From: Actinobacillus seminis
GTDB lineage: Bacteria; Pseudomonadota; Gammaproteobacteria; Enterobacterales; Pasteurellaceae
Direction: 5' to 3'
Assembly: GCF_002263215.1 (NCBI RefSeq)
Contig: NZ_NLFK01000001.1
Location: forward strand, 62,001 to 126,000
Length of the DNA stretch: 64,000 bases
Part shown: in pieces, positions 1-10,531 of the stretch
Layout of the letters: every line of letters starts with the position of its first letter
How positions within the stretch are numbered: position 1 is the first letter of the stretch
Notes under the pieces: generated by a model
Told to the model about the DNA's origin: nothing
The model's input: only the letters and a program-made list of their open reading frames with translations
Database searches by the model: none
Translations under genes and position numbers: made by a program

Positions 1-100
1 GAATCCTTCTTAGTGGGCTATCTTGTTCCAAATACCAGATTATTTTTTGGTGATAAGATTTTAATCAATAATAGACATCTATTACTAGAGGAGTAAAGCT

Positions 101-1020
101 ATGCAAAATACCTGCACAACATTTGAGTTATTATTACAACAATTTTTTTTCACAAGTATTTACGCCTAGATACGAAGAAAAGCTATGAAAAAGCAATACG
201 GCAATTATGTAAACATTGTGATGTGATTTATCCGAATGAAATTACGCGTACTCATTTGCTTAATTGGCGCAATAACGTTGTAGGTGAAGGAATTAAGCCG
301 ATTACTTGGAATAGTTATTTACGACATTTGAAGTGTCTTTATAAATTTGGGATTGAGAATGATTTGCTCCTTTATAAGGAAAATCCTTGTAATAATTTAT
401 TTTTAAGAGTAGGGAAACCAAAAAGAAAAATTCTTATTGAACGACAGTTAATAAAATTAGACTTTTTTCTTAGTGGTGAAGAAAATTTACCAAAAGTATT
501 GAAGCCCCAGTGGTTTATCCAAGCGTTAGTTAATACATTTCGTTTTACTGGAATTCGCCGAGCCCAATTACTTCGGTTGAAAATAGGTGATGTTGATTTA
601 TATCAGAAAGTTATTCATATTTCTCCAGAGATTAATAAAAATCATGAATATCATTGTATTCCTATTTCAGATAGATTATTCCCTTATATTGAAAGATTAG
701 TTATTGAACTAAGAAAATATAAACAGTCTTCTGATTCTCAGTTATTTAATATTAATATATTTCGCAAAACTCGATATAAAGGTCAAATTACAACAGAATA
801 TCAAATAAGTCACCTTTTTAGAGTAATTTCAAATAAGTTAGGCTTTCAAGTTTCTCCTCATCGTTTCAGACATACTGTAGCAACCAATCTGATGAAAAAT
901 CCAGATAATCTTTATGTTGCAAAACAATTACTTGGACATAAAGATGTAAGAGTTACATTAACTTATATCGAAAGTGATGTTGAAATGCTTAGAGAAAAAG
1001 TGAACTCAGATTTATTATAA
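101..1020 (+). pseudogene. Tyrosine recombinase (phage-integrase/XerC-like), frameshifted near its N-terminus
   Basis: This is a site-specific recombinase of the tyrosine family, which cuts and rejoins DNA through a Tyr-DNA intermediate. The good ribosome binding site GAGGAG (89-94) points to the ATG at 101, but that frame stops at 167-169. The catalytic frame is open from about 127 and is joined to the start only by one extra base in the T8 run at 143-150, or by a -1 ribosomal slip there. The joined product is about 306 residues: an N-terminal SAM-like core-binding region, then the catalytic domain with Arg in FTGIRRAQLLRL, HRFRHT, LGHKD and the nucleophile Tyr in TLTYIES. It stands alone, with no other phage genes in view. 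It could be a decayed integrase, a phase-variable recombinase, or an intact gene with a sequencing error. The fallback GTG start at 223 would lose part of the DNA-binding domain. Confidence 0.8.
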
Positions 1021-1037
1021 AATATTACTATCCAGCC

Positions 1038-1065
1038 TTTACAAACTCTAGATTTTGTGTAAGAT
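1038..1065 (+). promoter_or_regulatory. Possible thrS promoter
   Basis: TTTACA (1038-1043) and TAAGAT (1060-1065) are separated by 16 bases and resemble sigma-70 -35 and -10 boxes. A transcript starting about 7-10 bases later would begin just before the first leader hairpin at 1081. The match is partial, so this is a suggestion. Confidence 0.35.
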
Positions 1066-1080
1066 CGGAAAAATATTGAT

Positions 1081-1143
1081 ATGCTACAGGGCTAATCAGT
1101 CACGTGTATCGGCTGGGTATTTATAGTGAAAGTCCTGTAGCAT
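1081..1143 (+). promoter_or_regulatory. Upstream hairpin of the thrS leader
   Basis: A perfect 10-base inverted repeat, ATGCTACAGG (1081-1090) and CCTGTAGCAT (1134-1143), encloses a smaller arm. In that arm TCAGTC and GGCTGG pair around a 9-base loop containing CGTGT. The E. coli thrS operator has two stem-loop arms that bind the two ThrRS subunits. By position this would be the upstream arm, and its loop also holds a CGT. The stem is seen directly; its role is inferred. Confidence 0.5.
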
Positions 1144-1178
1144 TACTTGTAGCGGTTTTTTCTGTAGAGGTTTTACAC

Positions 1179-1207
1179 AAAGGATTGAAAATCCCTTTTT
1201 ATTTTTA
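1179..1207 (+). terminator. Terminator-like hairpin in the thrS leader
   Basis: GGATT (1182-1186) pairs with AATCC (1190-1194), extended by AAA/TTT around a bulged C, and is followed by a T-rich tail to 1207. It could end integrase transcription or act as an attenuator. Its first bases overlap a 9-base segment (1173-1181) that can instead pair with 1054-1062. Confidence 0.4.
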
Positions 1208-1220
1208 ACTCATGAAACAA

Positions 1221-1241
1221 GTAACCTTTCGTATGGGTTAC
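1221..1241 (+). promoter_or_regulatory. thrS translational operator: tRNA-Thr anticodon-arm mimic
   Basis: GTAACCT (1221-1227) and GGGTTAC (1235-1241) form a 7-bp stem, with a T-G wobble at the loop, closing the 7-base loop TTCGTAT. Numbered as a tRNA anticodon loop, it reads U32 U33 C34 G35 U36 A37 U38. That is a CGU threonine anticodon after the conserved U33 and before A37. It lies 20 bases upstream of the thrS start and just before the ribosome binding site. In E. coli, ThrRS represses its own translation by binding such a mimic next to the Shine-Dalgarno sequence, and the same mechanism is inferred here. Confidence 0.8.
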
Positions 1242-1261
1242 CACTGTAGTAAGGATCTAAC

Positions 1262-3196
1262 ATGCCTATTATTACTTTACCCGACGGTTCACAACGTCAA
1301 TTTGATCATCCGGTTTCCGTATTGGAAGTTGCACAAAATATTGGTGCAGGTCTTGCAAAAGCAACTATTGCGGGACGGGTGGACGGTGAACGTCGCGACG
1401 CCTGTGATTTGATCGAAGAAGATGCTAGTCTGGAAATTATTACCGCAAAAGATGAAGACGGTTTGGAAATTATCCGCCATTCTTGCGCCCATTTATTGGG
1501 TCACGCCATTAAACAACTTTTCCCGGATGTGAAAATGGCAATCGGACCGACTATCGACAACGGTTTTTATTATGACGTGGATTTAGACCGCTCTTTGACG
1601 CAAGAAGACTTGGATAAATTAGAAAAACGCATGTTGGAATTGGCGAAAACCAATTATGACGTAGTCAAAAAACCGGTCAGCTGGCAAGAAGCACGCGATA
1701 CGTTTGAAAAACGTGGCGAACCGTATAAAATGGTGATTTTAGACGAAAATATCAGCAAAGACGCCCGTCCGGCATTGTATCATCACCAAGAATATATTGA
1801 TATGTGTCGCGGTCCGCACGTGCCGAATATGCGTTTTTGTCATCATTTTAAACTACAAAAAGTGGCAGGTGCGTACTGGCGTGGCGACAGCAAAAATAAA
1901 ATGCTACAACGAATTTATGGAACAGCATGGGCGGATAAAAAACAACTTGCCGATTATTTGCACCGTTTAGAAGAAGCGGCAAAACGTGACCACCGCAAAA
2001 TCGGCAAAGCGTTGGATTTATATCATATGCAAGAAGAAGCACCGGGTATGGTGTTCTGGCATAACGACGGTTGGACTATTTTCCGCGAGCTTGAAACTTT
2101 TGTGCGTACCAAATTAAAAGAATATGATTATCAAGAAGTGAAAGGTCCGTTTATGATGGATCGCGTGCTTTGGGAACGTACCGGTCACTGGCAGAATTAT
2201 GGCGATTTGATGTTCACCACGCAATCGGAAAACCGCGAATATGCTATTAAACCGATGAACTGTCCGGGACACGTTCAGATTTTCAATCAAGGCTTAAAAT
2301 CATACCGCGATTTACCAATTCGTATGGCGGAATTTGGCTCCTGTCATCGTAACGAACCTTCCGGTTCATTACACGGTTTAATGCGCGTGCGCGGCTTTAC
2401 CCAGGATGACGCCCATATTTTCTGTACCGAAGAACAAATTGAAAGCGAAGTCACCAGCTGTATTAAAATGGTTTACGATATCTACAGCACTTTCGGTTTT
2501 GAAAATATTGCGGTCAAACTGTCCACTCGTCCGGAAAACCGTATCGGCGACGACGCGATGTGGGATCGCGCTGAAGAAGGTCTTGCCAATGCGTTACGCA
2601 ACAACGGGTTGGAATATGAAATTCAAGAAGGCGAGGGCGCATTCTACGGCCCGAAAATTGAATTTGCCTTACGAGACTGTCTTGATCGCGAATGGCAATG
2701 CGGTACCGTACAATTAGACTTTGCGTTGCCGAAACGTTTGGATGCCTCCTATGTCGCTGAAGATAACGGTCGTCGCATACCGGTGATGATCCATCGTGCA
2801 ATTTTAGGGTCAATCGAGCGTTTTATCGGGATTATCACCGAAGAATACGCCGGTTTCTTCCCAGCATGGTTAGCACCGGTGCAAGCCGTGGTGATGAATA
2901 TTACTGACAGCCAAGCGGAATATGTTCAAAGCGTAGTGAAAGCCTTGTCCAATGCCGGATTACGAGTGAAATCCGATTTGCGCAACGAAAAAATCGGTTT
3001 CAAAATCCGCGAACACACCTTACGTCGCGTGCCTTATATGCTGGTTTGCGGTGACAAAGAAATCGCCGAAGGCAAAGTCGCGGTGCGTACTCGTAAAGGT
3101 GCCGATCTTGGTGCTTTCAGCGTAGAAGAATTTGTTGAAATTCTGAAAAAACAAGTACGCGGACGCGAATTGAAAATCTTAGGCGAAGAAGCATAA
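1262..3196 (+). CDS. thrS: Threonyl-tRNA synthetase
   Basis: Charges tRNA-Thr with threonine in the cytosol. The 644-residue product has the usual length (E. coli 642). It begins with a TGS domain (about 1-62) and continues with the editing domain, marked by [10 protein letters not shown] and CRGPH. The class II catalytic core follows: the zinc-ligand Cys in KPMNCPGH, motif 2 around RNEPSG, the His in DDAHIFC, and motif 3 with [11 protein letters not shown]. The C-terminal anticodon-binding domain ends near [12 protein letters not shown]. The start ATG follows TAAGGA at a normal distance. The leader carries a tRNA-like operator, so translational autorepression is likely. An uptake-sequence hairpin terminates it. 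No infC follows directly, unlike in E. coli. Confidence 0.98.
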   Translation: MPIITLPDGSQRQFDHPVSVLEVAQNIGAGLAKATIAGRVDGERRDACDLIEEDASLEIITAKDEDGLEIIRHSCAHLLGHAIKQLFPDVKMAIGPTIDNGFYYDVDLDRSLTQEDLDKLEKRMLELAKTNYDVVKKPVSWQEARDTFEKRGEPYKMVILDENISKDARPALYHHQEYIDMCRGPHVPNMRFCHHFKLQKVAGAYWRGDSKNKMLQRIYGTAWADKKQLADYLHRLEEAAKRDHRKIGKALDLYHMQEEAPGMVFWHNDGWTIFRELETFVRTKLKEYDYQEVKGPFMMDRVLWERTGHWQNYGDLMFTTQSENREYAIKPMNCPGHVQIFNQGLKSYRDLPIRMAEFGSCHRNEPSGSLHGLMRVRGFTQDDAHIFCTEEQIESEVTSCIKMVYDIYSTFGFENIAVKLSTRPENRIGDDAMWDRAEEGLANALRNNGLEYEIQEGEGAFYGPKIEFALRDCLDREWQCGTVQLDFALPKRLDASYVAEDNGRRIPVMIHRAILGSIERFIGIITEEYAGFFPAWLAPVQAVVMNITDSQAEYVQSVVKALSNAGLRVKSDLRNEKIGFKIREHTLRRVPYMLVCGDKEIAEGKVAVRTRKGADLGAFSVEEFVEILKKQVRGRELKILGEEA

Positions 3197-3228
3197 TTGC
3201 GCTGTTTTGCCGAGTTCATTGATAATAT

Positions 3229-3268
3229 AAAAGTGCGGTTAAAATCTTAAAATTTTGACCGCACTTTT
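3229..3268. terminator. Bidirectional terminator made of paired uptake sequences
   Basis: AAAAGTGCGGT (3229-3239) and ACCGCACTTTT (3258-3268) are exact reverse complements, with AAAAT/ATTTT pairing inside. The hairpin lies between the convergent thrS and cls, and both arms contain the uptake word. Confidence 0.85.
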
Positions 3269-3286
3269 GTTTATGGCTGGATATTA

Positions 3287-4753
3287 TTACAACAACGGGC
3301 TAAACAGGAAAAATAAGCGTTCGATAATCCGTTGGTAAACGGGGCGGTTTTTCCAGTCGGGGCAGTGCAACGGGACGGAATTATTGATGTAATTTTCTTG
3401 TAGCAAGGAGACTTCGTTGGCAAAGGCGCGATCTTCCACGACGATAGTGACTTCAAAATTGAGTAAAAAACTGCGTAAATCCATATTGACTGTGCCGACT
3501 AAGGAGAGGTGGTTGTCAATTAAAATACTTTTAGTGTGAAGTAATCCGCCATAAAATTGGTGAATTTTCACCCCTGCCATTAATAAATCTTCAAAAAAGG
3601 TGCGACTTGCCCAGCCGACCATTAAGGAATCATTTTTTTTCGGCAAAATAATATTGACTTCAACACCGCGTAATGCCGCAATGCGTAAGGCTTCGGCGAT
3701 AGTGTGGCTCGGGACAAAATAGGGGGAGGTGATGGTGATATTTTCTTGTGCGGAAAAAATGGCAAGCAGTAAGGATTGCACCATTAAATCATCCGGAAAT
3801 CCGGGACCGGTGGCAATGACTTGTACTGCATGGGAGTTATTATTTTCAATCGGTAATAGCGGGCAAGTAGGCAATTCCAGCGCTAAACTATGATTAGTTT
3901 CAATTTCCCAATCCCAAGCGTGTAAACTGTTTAAAATCGGGGAAACCGGTCCGTTAATACGTACCATAATATCCACCCATTTTCCGACTTGACTGCTTTG
4001 TTTGAATATATTCGGATCGACCATATTCATGCTGCCGGTGTAGGCAATTTGATTATCGATCACAATAATTTTGCGATGCTGGCGCAAGTCAATGCGGCTA
4101 AGAAATAGGCGAACTAAATTGACGTGTAGGGTTTCGGTAATTTCAATTCCGGCTTGAGTTAGTTTTTTACAATCTTTGCTTTTTAAAAAACGTCGGCTGC
4201 CGACACTGTCTAATAATATTTTGATGTTGACGCCGCGTTGTTTCGCCTCCAGCAACGCGGCATGAACCTGTTCGACTAAGCCGCCGGAAGACCAAATATA
4301 AAATACCATATTGATGGAGTAGCGCGCATTTTGAATATCTTGGATGATATTTTTGATTATATTATCATCTGCATTATCAAGAATATGCAATTCATTACCT
4401 AAAACGCAGGGAATGTTTAATTGTTTTTGAGTCAGTTCAAATAATGCACGATATTTCAGTTCATTTTGCGATTGAATTAGGTTGGTGCAGCGTGAAAAGT
4501 CATTAAACCATTGGGAAAATTTAGGCTGAAGTCGGCGAAAGGAGGCGGCACGGCGACTACCTAATTTGACTTCGCCAAAAATCAAATAGGCAAGAATTCC
4601 GACAACCGGAACTAAATAAATGATCATCAACCAAGATAAGGTGGTCGAAACAGATAGTCGGCGTACCGCAATCCGCAAGGTAATGGAGATGGTTAAAATC
4701 CACATTAAGACGGGGAGGATATATGGTACAATTTGCTCAAGATGATAGATCAT
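3287..4753 (-). CDS. cls: Cardiolipin synthase
   Basis: Makes cardiolipin from two phosphatidylglycerol molecules at the inner membrane. The chosen start gives 488 residues (E. coli ClsA 486). Two N-terminal membrane segments come first (about 5-60), then two phospholipase-D HKD sites. The first is QHRKIIVIDN after LSRIDLR, the second HTKSILIDN. The C-terminus FFLFSPLL matches ClsA. The open frame extends 88 codons further upstream, but that stretch does not look like a Cls N-terminus and overlaps a pseudouridine-synthase remnant on the other strand. I therefore start at the ATG ending at 4753. An alternative ATG at 4792 cannot be excluded, and neither has a clear ribosome binding site. Confidence 0.93.
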   Translation of the reverse strand: MIYHLEQIVPYILPVLMWILTISITLRIAVRRLSVSTTLSWLMIIYLVPVVGILAYLIFGEVKLGSRRAASFRRLQPKFSQWFNDFSRCTNLIQSQNELKYRALFELTQKQLNIPCVLGNELHILDNADDNIIKNIIQDIQNARYSINMVFYIWSSGGLVEQVHAALLEAKQRGVNIKILLDSVGSRRFLKSKDCKKLTQAGIEITETLHVNLVRLFLSRIDLRQHRKIIVIDNQIAYTGSMNMVDPNIFKQSSQVGKWVDIMVRINGPVSPILNSLHAWDWEIETNHSLALELPTCPLLPIENNNSHAVQVIATGPGFPDDLMVQSLLLAIFSAQENITITSPYFVPSHTIAEALRIAALRGVEVNIILPKKNDSLMVGWASRTFFEDLLMAGVKIHQFYGGLLHTKSILIDNHLSLVGTVNMDLRSFLLNFEVTIVVEDRAFANEVSLLQENYINNSVPLHCPDWKNRPVYQRIIERLFFLFSPLL

Positions 4754-4778
4754 AAAAAATTTAACCGCACTTTTTATT

Positions 4779-4907
4779 ATGTTGGTTGACATTATATATA
4801 AACACGCCGATTTTATCATTATCGATAAACCTTGCGATATTAGTGTACATAAAGATGAATAGGCAATTGGACTGACCAGCCTCGTGGTGCAGCAATTACA
4901 AGCCGCG
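4779..4907 (+). pseudogene. Remnant of an RluA-family pseudouridine synthase
   Basis: From the ATG at 4779 the frame reads MLVDIIYKHADFIIIDKP, with ISVHKDE just before a TAG at 4860-4862. It continues in frame for about 15 plausible residues (AIGLTSLVVQQLQAA). The FIIIDKP..ISVHKD stretch is typical of the N-terminus of RluA-type pseudouridine synthases. The catalytic HRLDxxTSG region is absent, so most of the gene is lost. The rest of the gap to pheS (to 5152) holds an uptake word (near 4953) and a short frame ending EIPYWKQ near 4997. No other feature is visible except the presumed pheS promoter region. Confidence 0.6.
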
Positions 4908-5137
4908 GATGCGGTCGGTGCATCCGGCGGAAATCGAGGTGAAATGTTTGCCAAAGTGCGGTGTATTTTTTCAACGAAATTCCGTATTGGAAACAATAAA
5001 GCAACCAAATCCGTCATTTTGTCGTTAAAATTGTTCGATTAATGCGATATTGCGTAAATTCTTATAATAAAAACGTGATTTTTTAAACAGTTAGTATTAT
5101 GATTAAAATATTTTTACGCAGTAATGAAATTATTTAA

Positions 5138-6142
<1,005 letters not shown>

Positions 6143-6218
6143 TCGCAATAGCGATAAAAAAGTCATCAAAAATCAGTTGTCAACCTGTTAAGCAAACGAA
6201 TTAAGAGTAGAGAAATAT

Positions 6219-8606
6219 ATGAAATTTAGTGAATTATGGGTACGTGAATGGGTCAATCCGGCTATTAGTACGGAACAATTATGTGATCAAATCACGATGT
6301 TGGGGTTGGAAGTGGATGCGGTCGAGCCGGTCGCCGGTGAATTTAATGGCGTTGTTGTGGGCGAAGTCGTGGAATGCGCTCAGCATCCTGATGCCGATAA
6401 ATTGCGCGTAACCAAAGTGGATGTCGGTGGTGAGCGTTTATTGGATATCGTCTGTGGCGCGCCGAATTGTCGTCAAGGGCTGAAAGTGGCTTGTGCGACT
6501 GAGGGCGCAATTTTACCGGGTGATTTTAAAATCAAGAAAACCAAATTACGTGGTCAACCTTCCGAGGGAATGTTATGTTCTTACCGCGAATTAGGCATTT
6601 CCGAAGACCACGGCGGGATTATCGAATTGCCACCGGATGCGCCAATCGGTACGGATTTACGTGAGTATCTTAAATTAGCCGATAAAAGCATTGAAATTAG
6701 CTTAACGCCAAATCGTGCCGATTGTTTGAGTATCTCGGGTATTGCACGTGAATTGAGCGTGATCAATAAAATAACGTTAAACTCACCGCACTTTGCTCCG
6801 GTGATTCCGTCATTCTCTGAAAAAATTGAGATTGATGTGAGCGCCCCGGAAGCCTGTCCGCGTTATTTATTGCGTTCAGTGAAAAATGTAAATGTTAAGG
6901 CGAAAACGCCGGTGTGGATGCAAGAGAAATTACGTCGTTGCGATATTCGTTCTATTGATCCGATTGTGGATATTACTAACTACATTTTGCTTGAATTAGG
7001 GCAGCCAATGCACGCTTTTGACGCGGCGAAAGTGGCGCAGCCGGTACAAGTGAGAATGGCAAATGAGGGTGAAACCTTAGTTTTATTAGACGGTACGGAA
7101 GCAAAATTACAAGCGAATACCTTAGTGATTGCAGATAAAAATGGTCCGTTAGCCATAGCGGGGATTTTTGGTGGTGCGGCAAGTGGTGTGAGTGAGCAAA
7201 CCAAAGATATTATTTTGGAAGCGGCATTCTTTGCGCCATTGGCGATTACGGGTCGTGCTAGACAATATGGTTTACATACCGACAGTTCGCACCGTTTTGA
7301 ACGTGGTGTTGATTTTGATTTGCAATATAAAGCTATGGAAAGAGCTACCGCATTGGTATTAGAAATTTGTGGCGGCGAAGCGGGTGAGATTTGTGAGGCA
7401 GTGAGTATTAACAACTTACCGAAAGTGAAACAAGTTAAGTTACGTCGTCACAAATTAGATGCGTTATTGGGGCATTATGTTGAAACTGAAACGATAACCG
7501 ATATTCTACGACGCTTAGGATTTGAAGTGCATTACAGCAATGATGTTTGGAATGTGATTTCGACCAGCTGGCGTTTTGATATTGAAATTGAAGAAGATTT
7601 GATTGAAGAAGTAGCGCGTATCTATGGCTATAACACGATTCCAAATAATGCACCACTCGCGCATTTGAAAATGAAATCCTTGCCGGAAAATATTCTAGAC
7701 ATGCTGCGTGTCAGAACTGCATTTGTGGACAGTGATTATCAAGAAATTGTGTCTTACAGCTTTGTTGATCCTGATGTACAACAACTATTGCATCCACAAC
7801 AAGACGCCTTGATTTTACCAAACCCAATTTCTCGTGAAATGTCGGTGATGCGCGTTTCTTTATTATCCGGATTATTAACCACCGTAGCATATAACCAAAA
7901 TCGTCAACAAAATCGTGTGCGCTTATTTGAAAGCGGCTTGCGTTTTATTCCGGATGCCAATGCTGAGTTTGGTGTGCGTCAAGAATATGTGATCGGTGCA
8001 GTTATCGTTGGCGATAAGCGTCCGGTACATTGGGAAAATAAAGGCGAAAATGTAGACTTTTTTGATCTAAAAGGTGATTTAGAGCGTATTTTATCGTTAA
8101 CAAAAGTTGAAAATCGTTTACGTTTTGTTGCAAAATCCTATCCGGCGTTGCATCCGGGACAATCCGCTGCGATTATTTTGGATGATAAGGAAATTGGATT
8201 TATCGGTACGGTTCACCCCAAAGTCGTTCAACAATTAGGATTGTCCGGAAAACCTGTAGCATTTGAAATTGAATGGGCGGCAATTGAAGAACGTAATGTA
8301 CCGAGTGCTAAGGAAATTTCTCGCTTCCCGTCAAATAAACGTGACATTGCTATTGTATTGGATGTTACCATTCCTGCCGGGGATGTATTAAATGCTTGTC
8401 GTCAGGTTGGTGGCAAACAATTGGTCAATGTCACCTTATTTGATGTTTACCAAGGTGCGAATTTGCCGGAAGGTAAAAAAAGTTTAGCGCTCAGTTTAAC
8501 TATTCAAGATACTGAAAAAACGCTTGAAGAAAAAGATATTAATGCAGTAATTTCCGTTGTATTATCCGAATTAGAACAACGTTTTAATGCTTACTTAAGA
8601 GATTAA
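6219..8606 (+). CDS. pheT: Phenylalanyl-tRNA synthetase beta subunit
   Basis: Structural and editing subunit of PheRS. Its 795 residues equal the E. coli length. An EMAP-II-like tRNA-binding domain (about 40-150) comes first, then the B3/B4 editing region, a B5 domain, a catalytic-like core and a C-terminal anticodon-binding FDX-ACB domain that starts near [14 protein letters not shown]. It follows pheS and is separated from ihfA by only three bases, which suggests one operon. Confidence 0.98.
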   Translation: MKFSELWVREWVNPAISTEQLCDQITMLGLEVDAVEPVAGEFNGVVVGEVVECAQHPDADKLRVTKVDVGGERLLDIVCGAPNCRQGLKVACATEGAILPGDFKIKKTKLRGQPSEGMLCSYRELGISEDHGGIIELPPDAPIGTDLREYLKLADKSIEISLTPNRADCLSISGIARELSVINKITLNSPHFAPVIPSFSEKIEIDVSAPEACPRYLLRSVKNVNVKAKTPVWMQEKLRRCDIRSIDPIVDITNYILLELGQPMHAFDAAKVAQPVQVRMANEGETLVLLDGTEAKLQANTLVIADKNGPLAIAGIFGGAASGVSEQTKDIILEAAFFAPLAITGRARQYGLHTDSSHRFERGVDFDLQYKAMERATALVLEICGGEAGEICEAVSINNLPKVKQVKLRRHKLDALLGHYVETETITDILRRLGFEVHYSNDVWNVISTSWRFDIEIEEDLIEEVARIYGYNTIPNNAPLAHLKMKSLPENILDMLRVRTAFVDSDYQEIVSYSFVDPDVQQLLHPQQDALILPNPISREMSVMRVSLLSGLLTTVAYNQNRQQNRVRLFESGLRFIPDANAEFGVRQEYVIGAVIVGDKRPVHWENKGENVDFFDLKGDLERILSLTKVENRLRFVAKSYPALHPGQSAAIILDDKEIGFIGTVHPKVVQQLGLSGKPVAFEIEWAAIEERNVPSAKEISRFPSNKRDIAIVLDVTIPAGDVLNACRQVGGKQLVNVTLFDVYQGANLPEGKKSLALSLTIQDTEKTLEEKDINAVISVVLSELEQRFNAYLRD

Positions 8607-8609
8607 ATT

Positions 8610-8906
8610 ATGACATTGACCAAAATTGAACTCGCAGATAGCTTAATCGAAAAATATCATTTGAGTAAACATGATGCCAAGAAGTTAGTGGAAAGTTTTT
8701 TTGAAGAAATTCGATTGGCCTTAGAAAATGGACAAGATGTGAAATTATCCGGGTTTGGTAACTTTGAATTGCGCGATAAATCTTCGCGCCCCGGGCGAAA
8801 TCCCAAAACGGGAGAAAGTGTTCCAGTTTCGGCAAGACGGGTTGTCGTATTTAAGCCGGGACAAAAATTGCGTACCCGTGTAGAAAAATCCAGACCTAAA
8901 AGTTAA
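8610..8906 (+). CDS. ihfA: Integration host factor alpha subunit
   Basis: DNA-bending nucleoid protein that pairs with IhfB. The 98 residues show the complete HU/IHF fold. [10 protein letters not shown] and the beta arm [10 protein letters not shown] carry the Pro that intercalates into the minor groove. The ending [11 protein letters not shown] is IhfA-like. It is translationally close to pheT, as in Haemophilus and E. coli. The AGCCATTTT hairpin just downstream probably ends the pheST-ihfA transcript. Confidence 0.97.
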   Translation: MTLTKIELADSLIEKYHLSKHDAKKLVESFFEEIRLALENGQDVKLSGFGNFELRDKSSRPGRNPKTGESVPVSARRVVVFKPGQKLRTRVEKSRPKS

Positions 8907-8922
8907 TATTCTTTTAATCTAG

Positions 8923-8952
8923 AGCCATTTTTGACCAAAATGGCTTTGTTTA
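8923..8952 (+). terminator. Terminator after ihfA
   Basis: AGCCATTTT (8923-8931) and AAAATGGCT (8937-8945) form a 9-bp perfect stem with a 5-base loop, followed by a T-rich tail. Confidence 0.8.
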
Positions 8953-8968
8953 TTTCAAGGAAAAAACA

Positions 8969-9448
8969 ATGAAATTGATTAGAAGCATTTTAATTGCAAG
9001 CAGTATAGCGACTTTGGTGGCATGCTCTTCGTCGCAATATTCCCGTATCAATTATCAAGGTCAGTTAAATGATCCGATTATAGCGATTACCTTATTGAGC
9101 GAACAGCAGCGGGAATGGGCGGGAACGCCTTATCGTATTGGCGGGATGAGTATGAATGGAGTAGATTGCTCAGGGTTTGTGCAATTGACCTTTAAAGATC
9201 GTTTTGGGATTAAATTGCCCAGAACGACAACTGAGCAAGCTATTTATGGGCAAAAAATCGGCAAAGACAGTATCCAAACCGGAGATTTAGTTTTTTTTAA
9301 AACCGAGCTCGGACCCAATGGTTATCATGTGGGGATTTATGTCAAAGACGGACAATTTTTACACGCTTCGACGAAAGGCGGTGTGATTTATTCTTCGCTG
9401 GATAATCCTTATTGGAAAAAAGCCTATTGGCAAACAAGACGAGTATAA
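8969..9448 (+). CDS. nlpC: NlpC/P60 lipoprotein, probable murein endopeptidase
   Basis: Predicted outer-membrane lipoprotein that cuts peptidoglycan peptide cross-links, related to E. coli MepS/NlpC. The 159 residues start with a lipoprotein signal, with lipobox LVAC and lipidated Cys19. The NlpC/P60 domain follows: catalytic Cys67 in NGVDCSGF, His in GYHVGIYV and a third polar residue in FLHAST. The gene has its own ribosome binding site (AAGGA) and follows the ihfA terminator. A paired-uptake hairpin lies after it. The substrate bond is inferred from the family. Confidence 0.9.
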   Translation: MKLIRSILIASSIATLVACSSSQYSRINYQGQLNDPIIAITLLSEQQREWAGTPYRIGGMSMNGVDCSGFVQLTFKDRFGIKLPRTTTEQAIYGQKIGKDSIQTGDLVFFKTELGPNGYHVGIYVKDGQFLHASTKGGVIYSSLDNPYWKKAYWQTRRV

Positions 9449-9459
9449 AAACAATATAC

Positions 9460-9493
9460 AAAAAAGTGCGGTTATTTTTCACCACACTTTTTT
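9460..9493. terminator. Terminator between nlpC and ttcA with one decayed uptake arm
   Basis: AAAAAAGTGCGGT (9460-9472) pairs with ACCACACTTTTTT (9481-9493), with a single mismatch where ACCGCACTT would be expected. It serves two convergent genes. Confidence 0.8.
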
Positions 9494-9502
9494 GATATGA
9501 GA

Positions 9503-10449
9503 TTAATTAATTTCTTTAAATCGGATTATTTCGTTTTCAGCAAAAGGCGAGATCTCATCATCTTCGCTAAATACCACCGTAGGTAAATCCGGCTTATCAA
9601 ATGCAGTATCACCCTCAATACCCTCCAGGCTTTTTCCATGTTGAATGCCTTTAAAATCAAATAAATGACTATCACATAAATGCGACGGAACAATATTTTG
9701 TATCGCACTAAACATGGTTTCAATTCGCCCCGGATATTGTCTATCCCATTTTTGTAGCATTTCTTTGACTACTTGGCGCTGTAAATTTGGTTGTGAACCG
9801 CAAAGATTACACGGAATAATCGGAAATTGTTTCGCAGCAGCATATTTTTCAATATCTTTTTCCCGGCAATGGGCCAGTGGGCGTATGACGATATGTTTAC
9901 CGTCATCACTCATTAATTTCGGCGGCATGGCTTTTAATTTTCCGCCATAAAACATATTTAAAAATAACGTCTCTAACATATCGTCGCGATGATGACCTAA
10001 TGCGATTTTGGTAGCACCTAATTCACTTGCTGTACGATATAAAATTCCGCGACGTAAACGAGAGCAGAGTGAACAAGTGGTTTTCCCTTCCGGAATTTTT
10101 TCTTTTACGACACCATAGGTATTTTCTTCTACGATTTTATATTCCACCCCGATTTTTTCTAAATATTCAGGTAACACTTCTTCCGGAAAGCCCGGTTGTT
10201 TTTGATCTAAATTAACTGCCACAATATCAAAATGCACCGGTGCATTAAGACGTAAATTCAGCAAAATATCCAATAAAGTATAACTGTCTTTGCCGCCAGA
10301 TAAACAAACCATCACTTTATCCCCGTCCTCAATCATATTAAAATCAGCAATGGCATTACCGACGTTTCGACGTAAGCGTTTTTGGAGCTTATTTAGGTTG
10401 TAGATCTGTTTTTTTCTTTTTCAACGGAATTTAGGGCTTGTTCACTCAT
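9503..10449 (-). pseudogene. ttcA: tRNA 2-thiocytidine(32) synthetase TtcA, frameshifted at the N-terminus
   Basis: TtcA thiolates cytidine 32 of certain tRNAs using ATP and a 4Fe-4S cluster. The intact downstream frame (from 10336) has the PP-loop [12 protein letters not shown], the Cys pair in [12 protein letters not shown], and [12 protein letters not shown]. The expected N-terminus, [24 protein letters not shown], is encoded just upstream but lies in a different frame from the ATG at 10449 ([14 protein letters not shown]). The two join if the run of seven T (seven A on the coding strand, 10409-10415) had one more base, or by a -1 slip on A-AAA-AAC. With the join the protein is about 315 residues, matching E. 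coli (311). Without it about 37 residues are lost, although all catalytic motifs remain. Sequencing error is a real alternative. Confidence 0.85.
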
Positions 10450-10531
10450 AATGCATTATCAATAGGGTTGAATTAGCGTTTAAAGTAAAAATCCCTTGCC
10501 TAATAAGACAAGGGATCAATACGAAATAAGA

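Noticed and set aside
1212..1412. 66-codon frame overlapping the thrS start
   Set aside because: It overlaps the operator hairpin and the thrS coding region in another frame and shows no family features.
4754..5017. 88-codon N-terminal extension of cardiolipin synthase
   Set aside because: It is unlike Cls, covers a pseudouridine-synthase remnant on the other strand, and the protein from 4753 has the normal length.
5099..5137. Short frame MIKIFLRSNEII before pheS as a possible attenuation leader peptide
   Set aside because: It contains a single Phe and has no terminator/antiterminator hairpins behind it, so it does not fit a Phe-codon attenuator.
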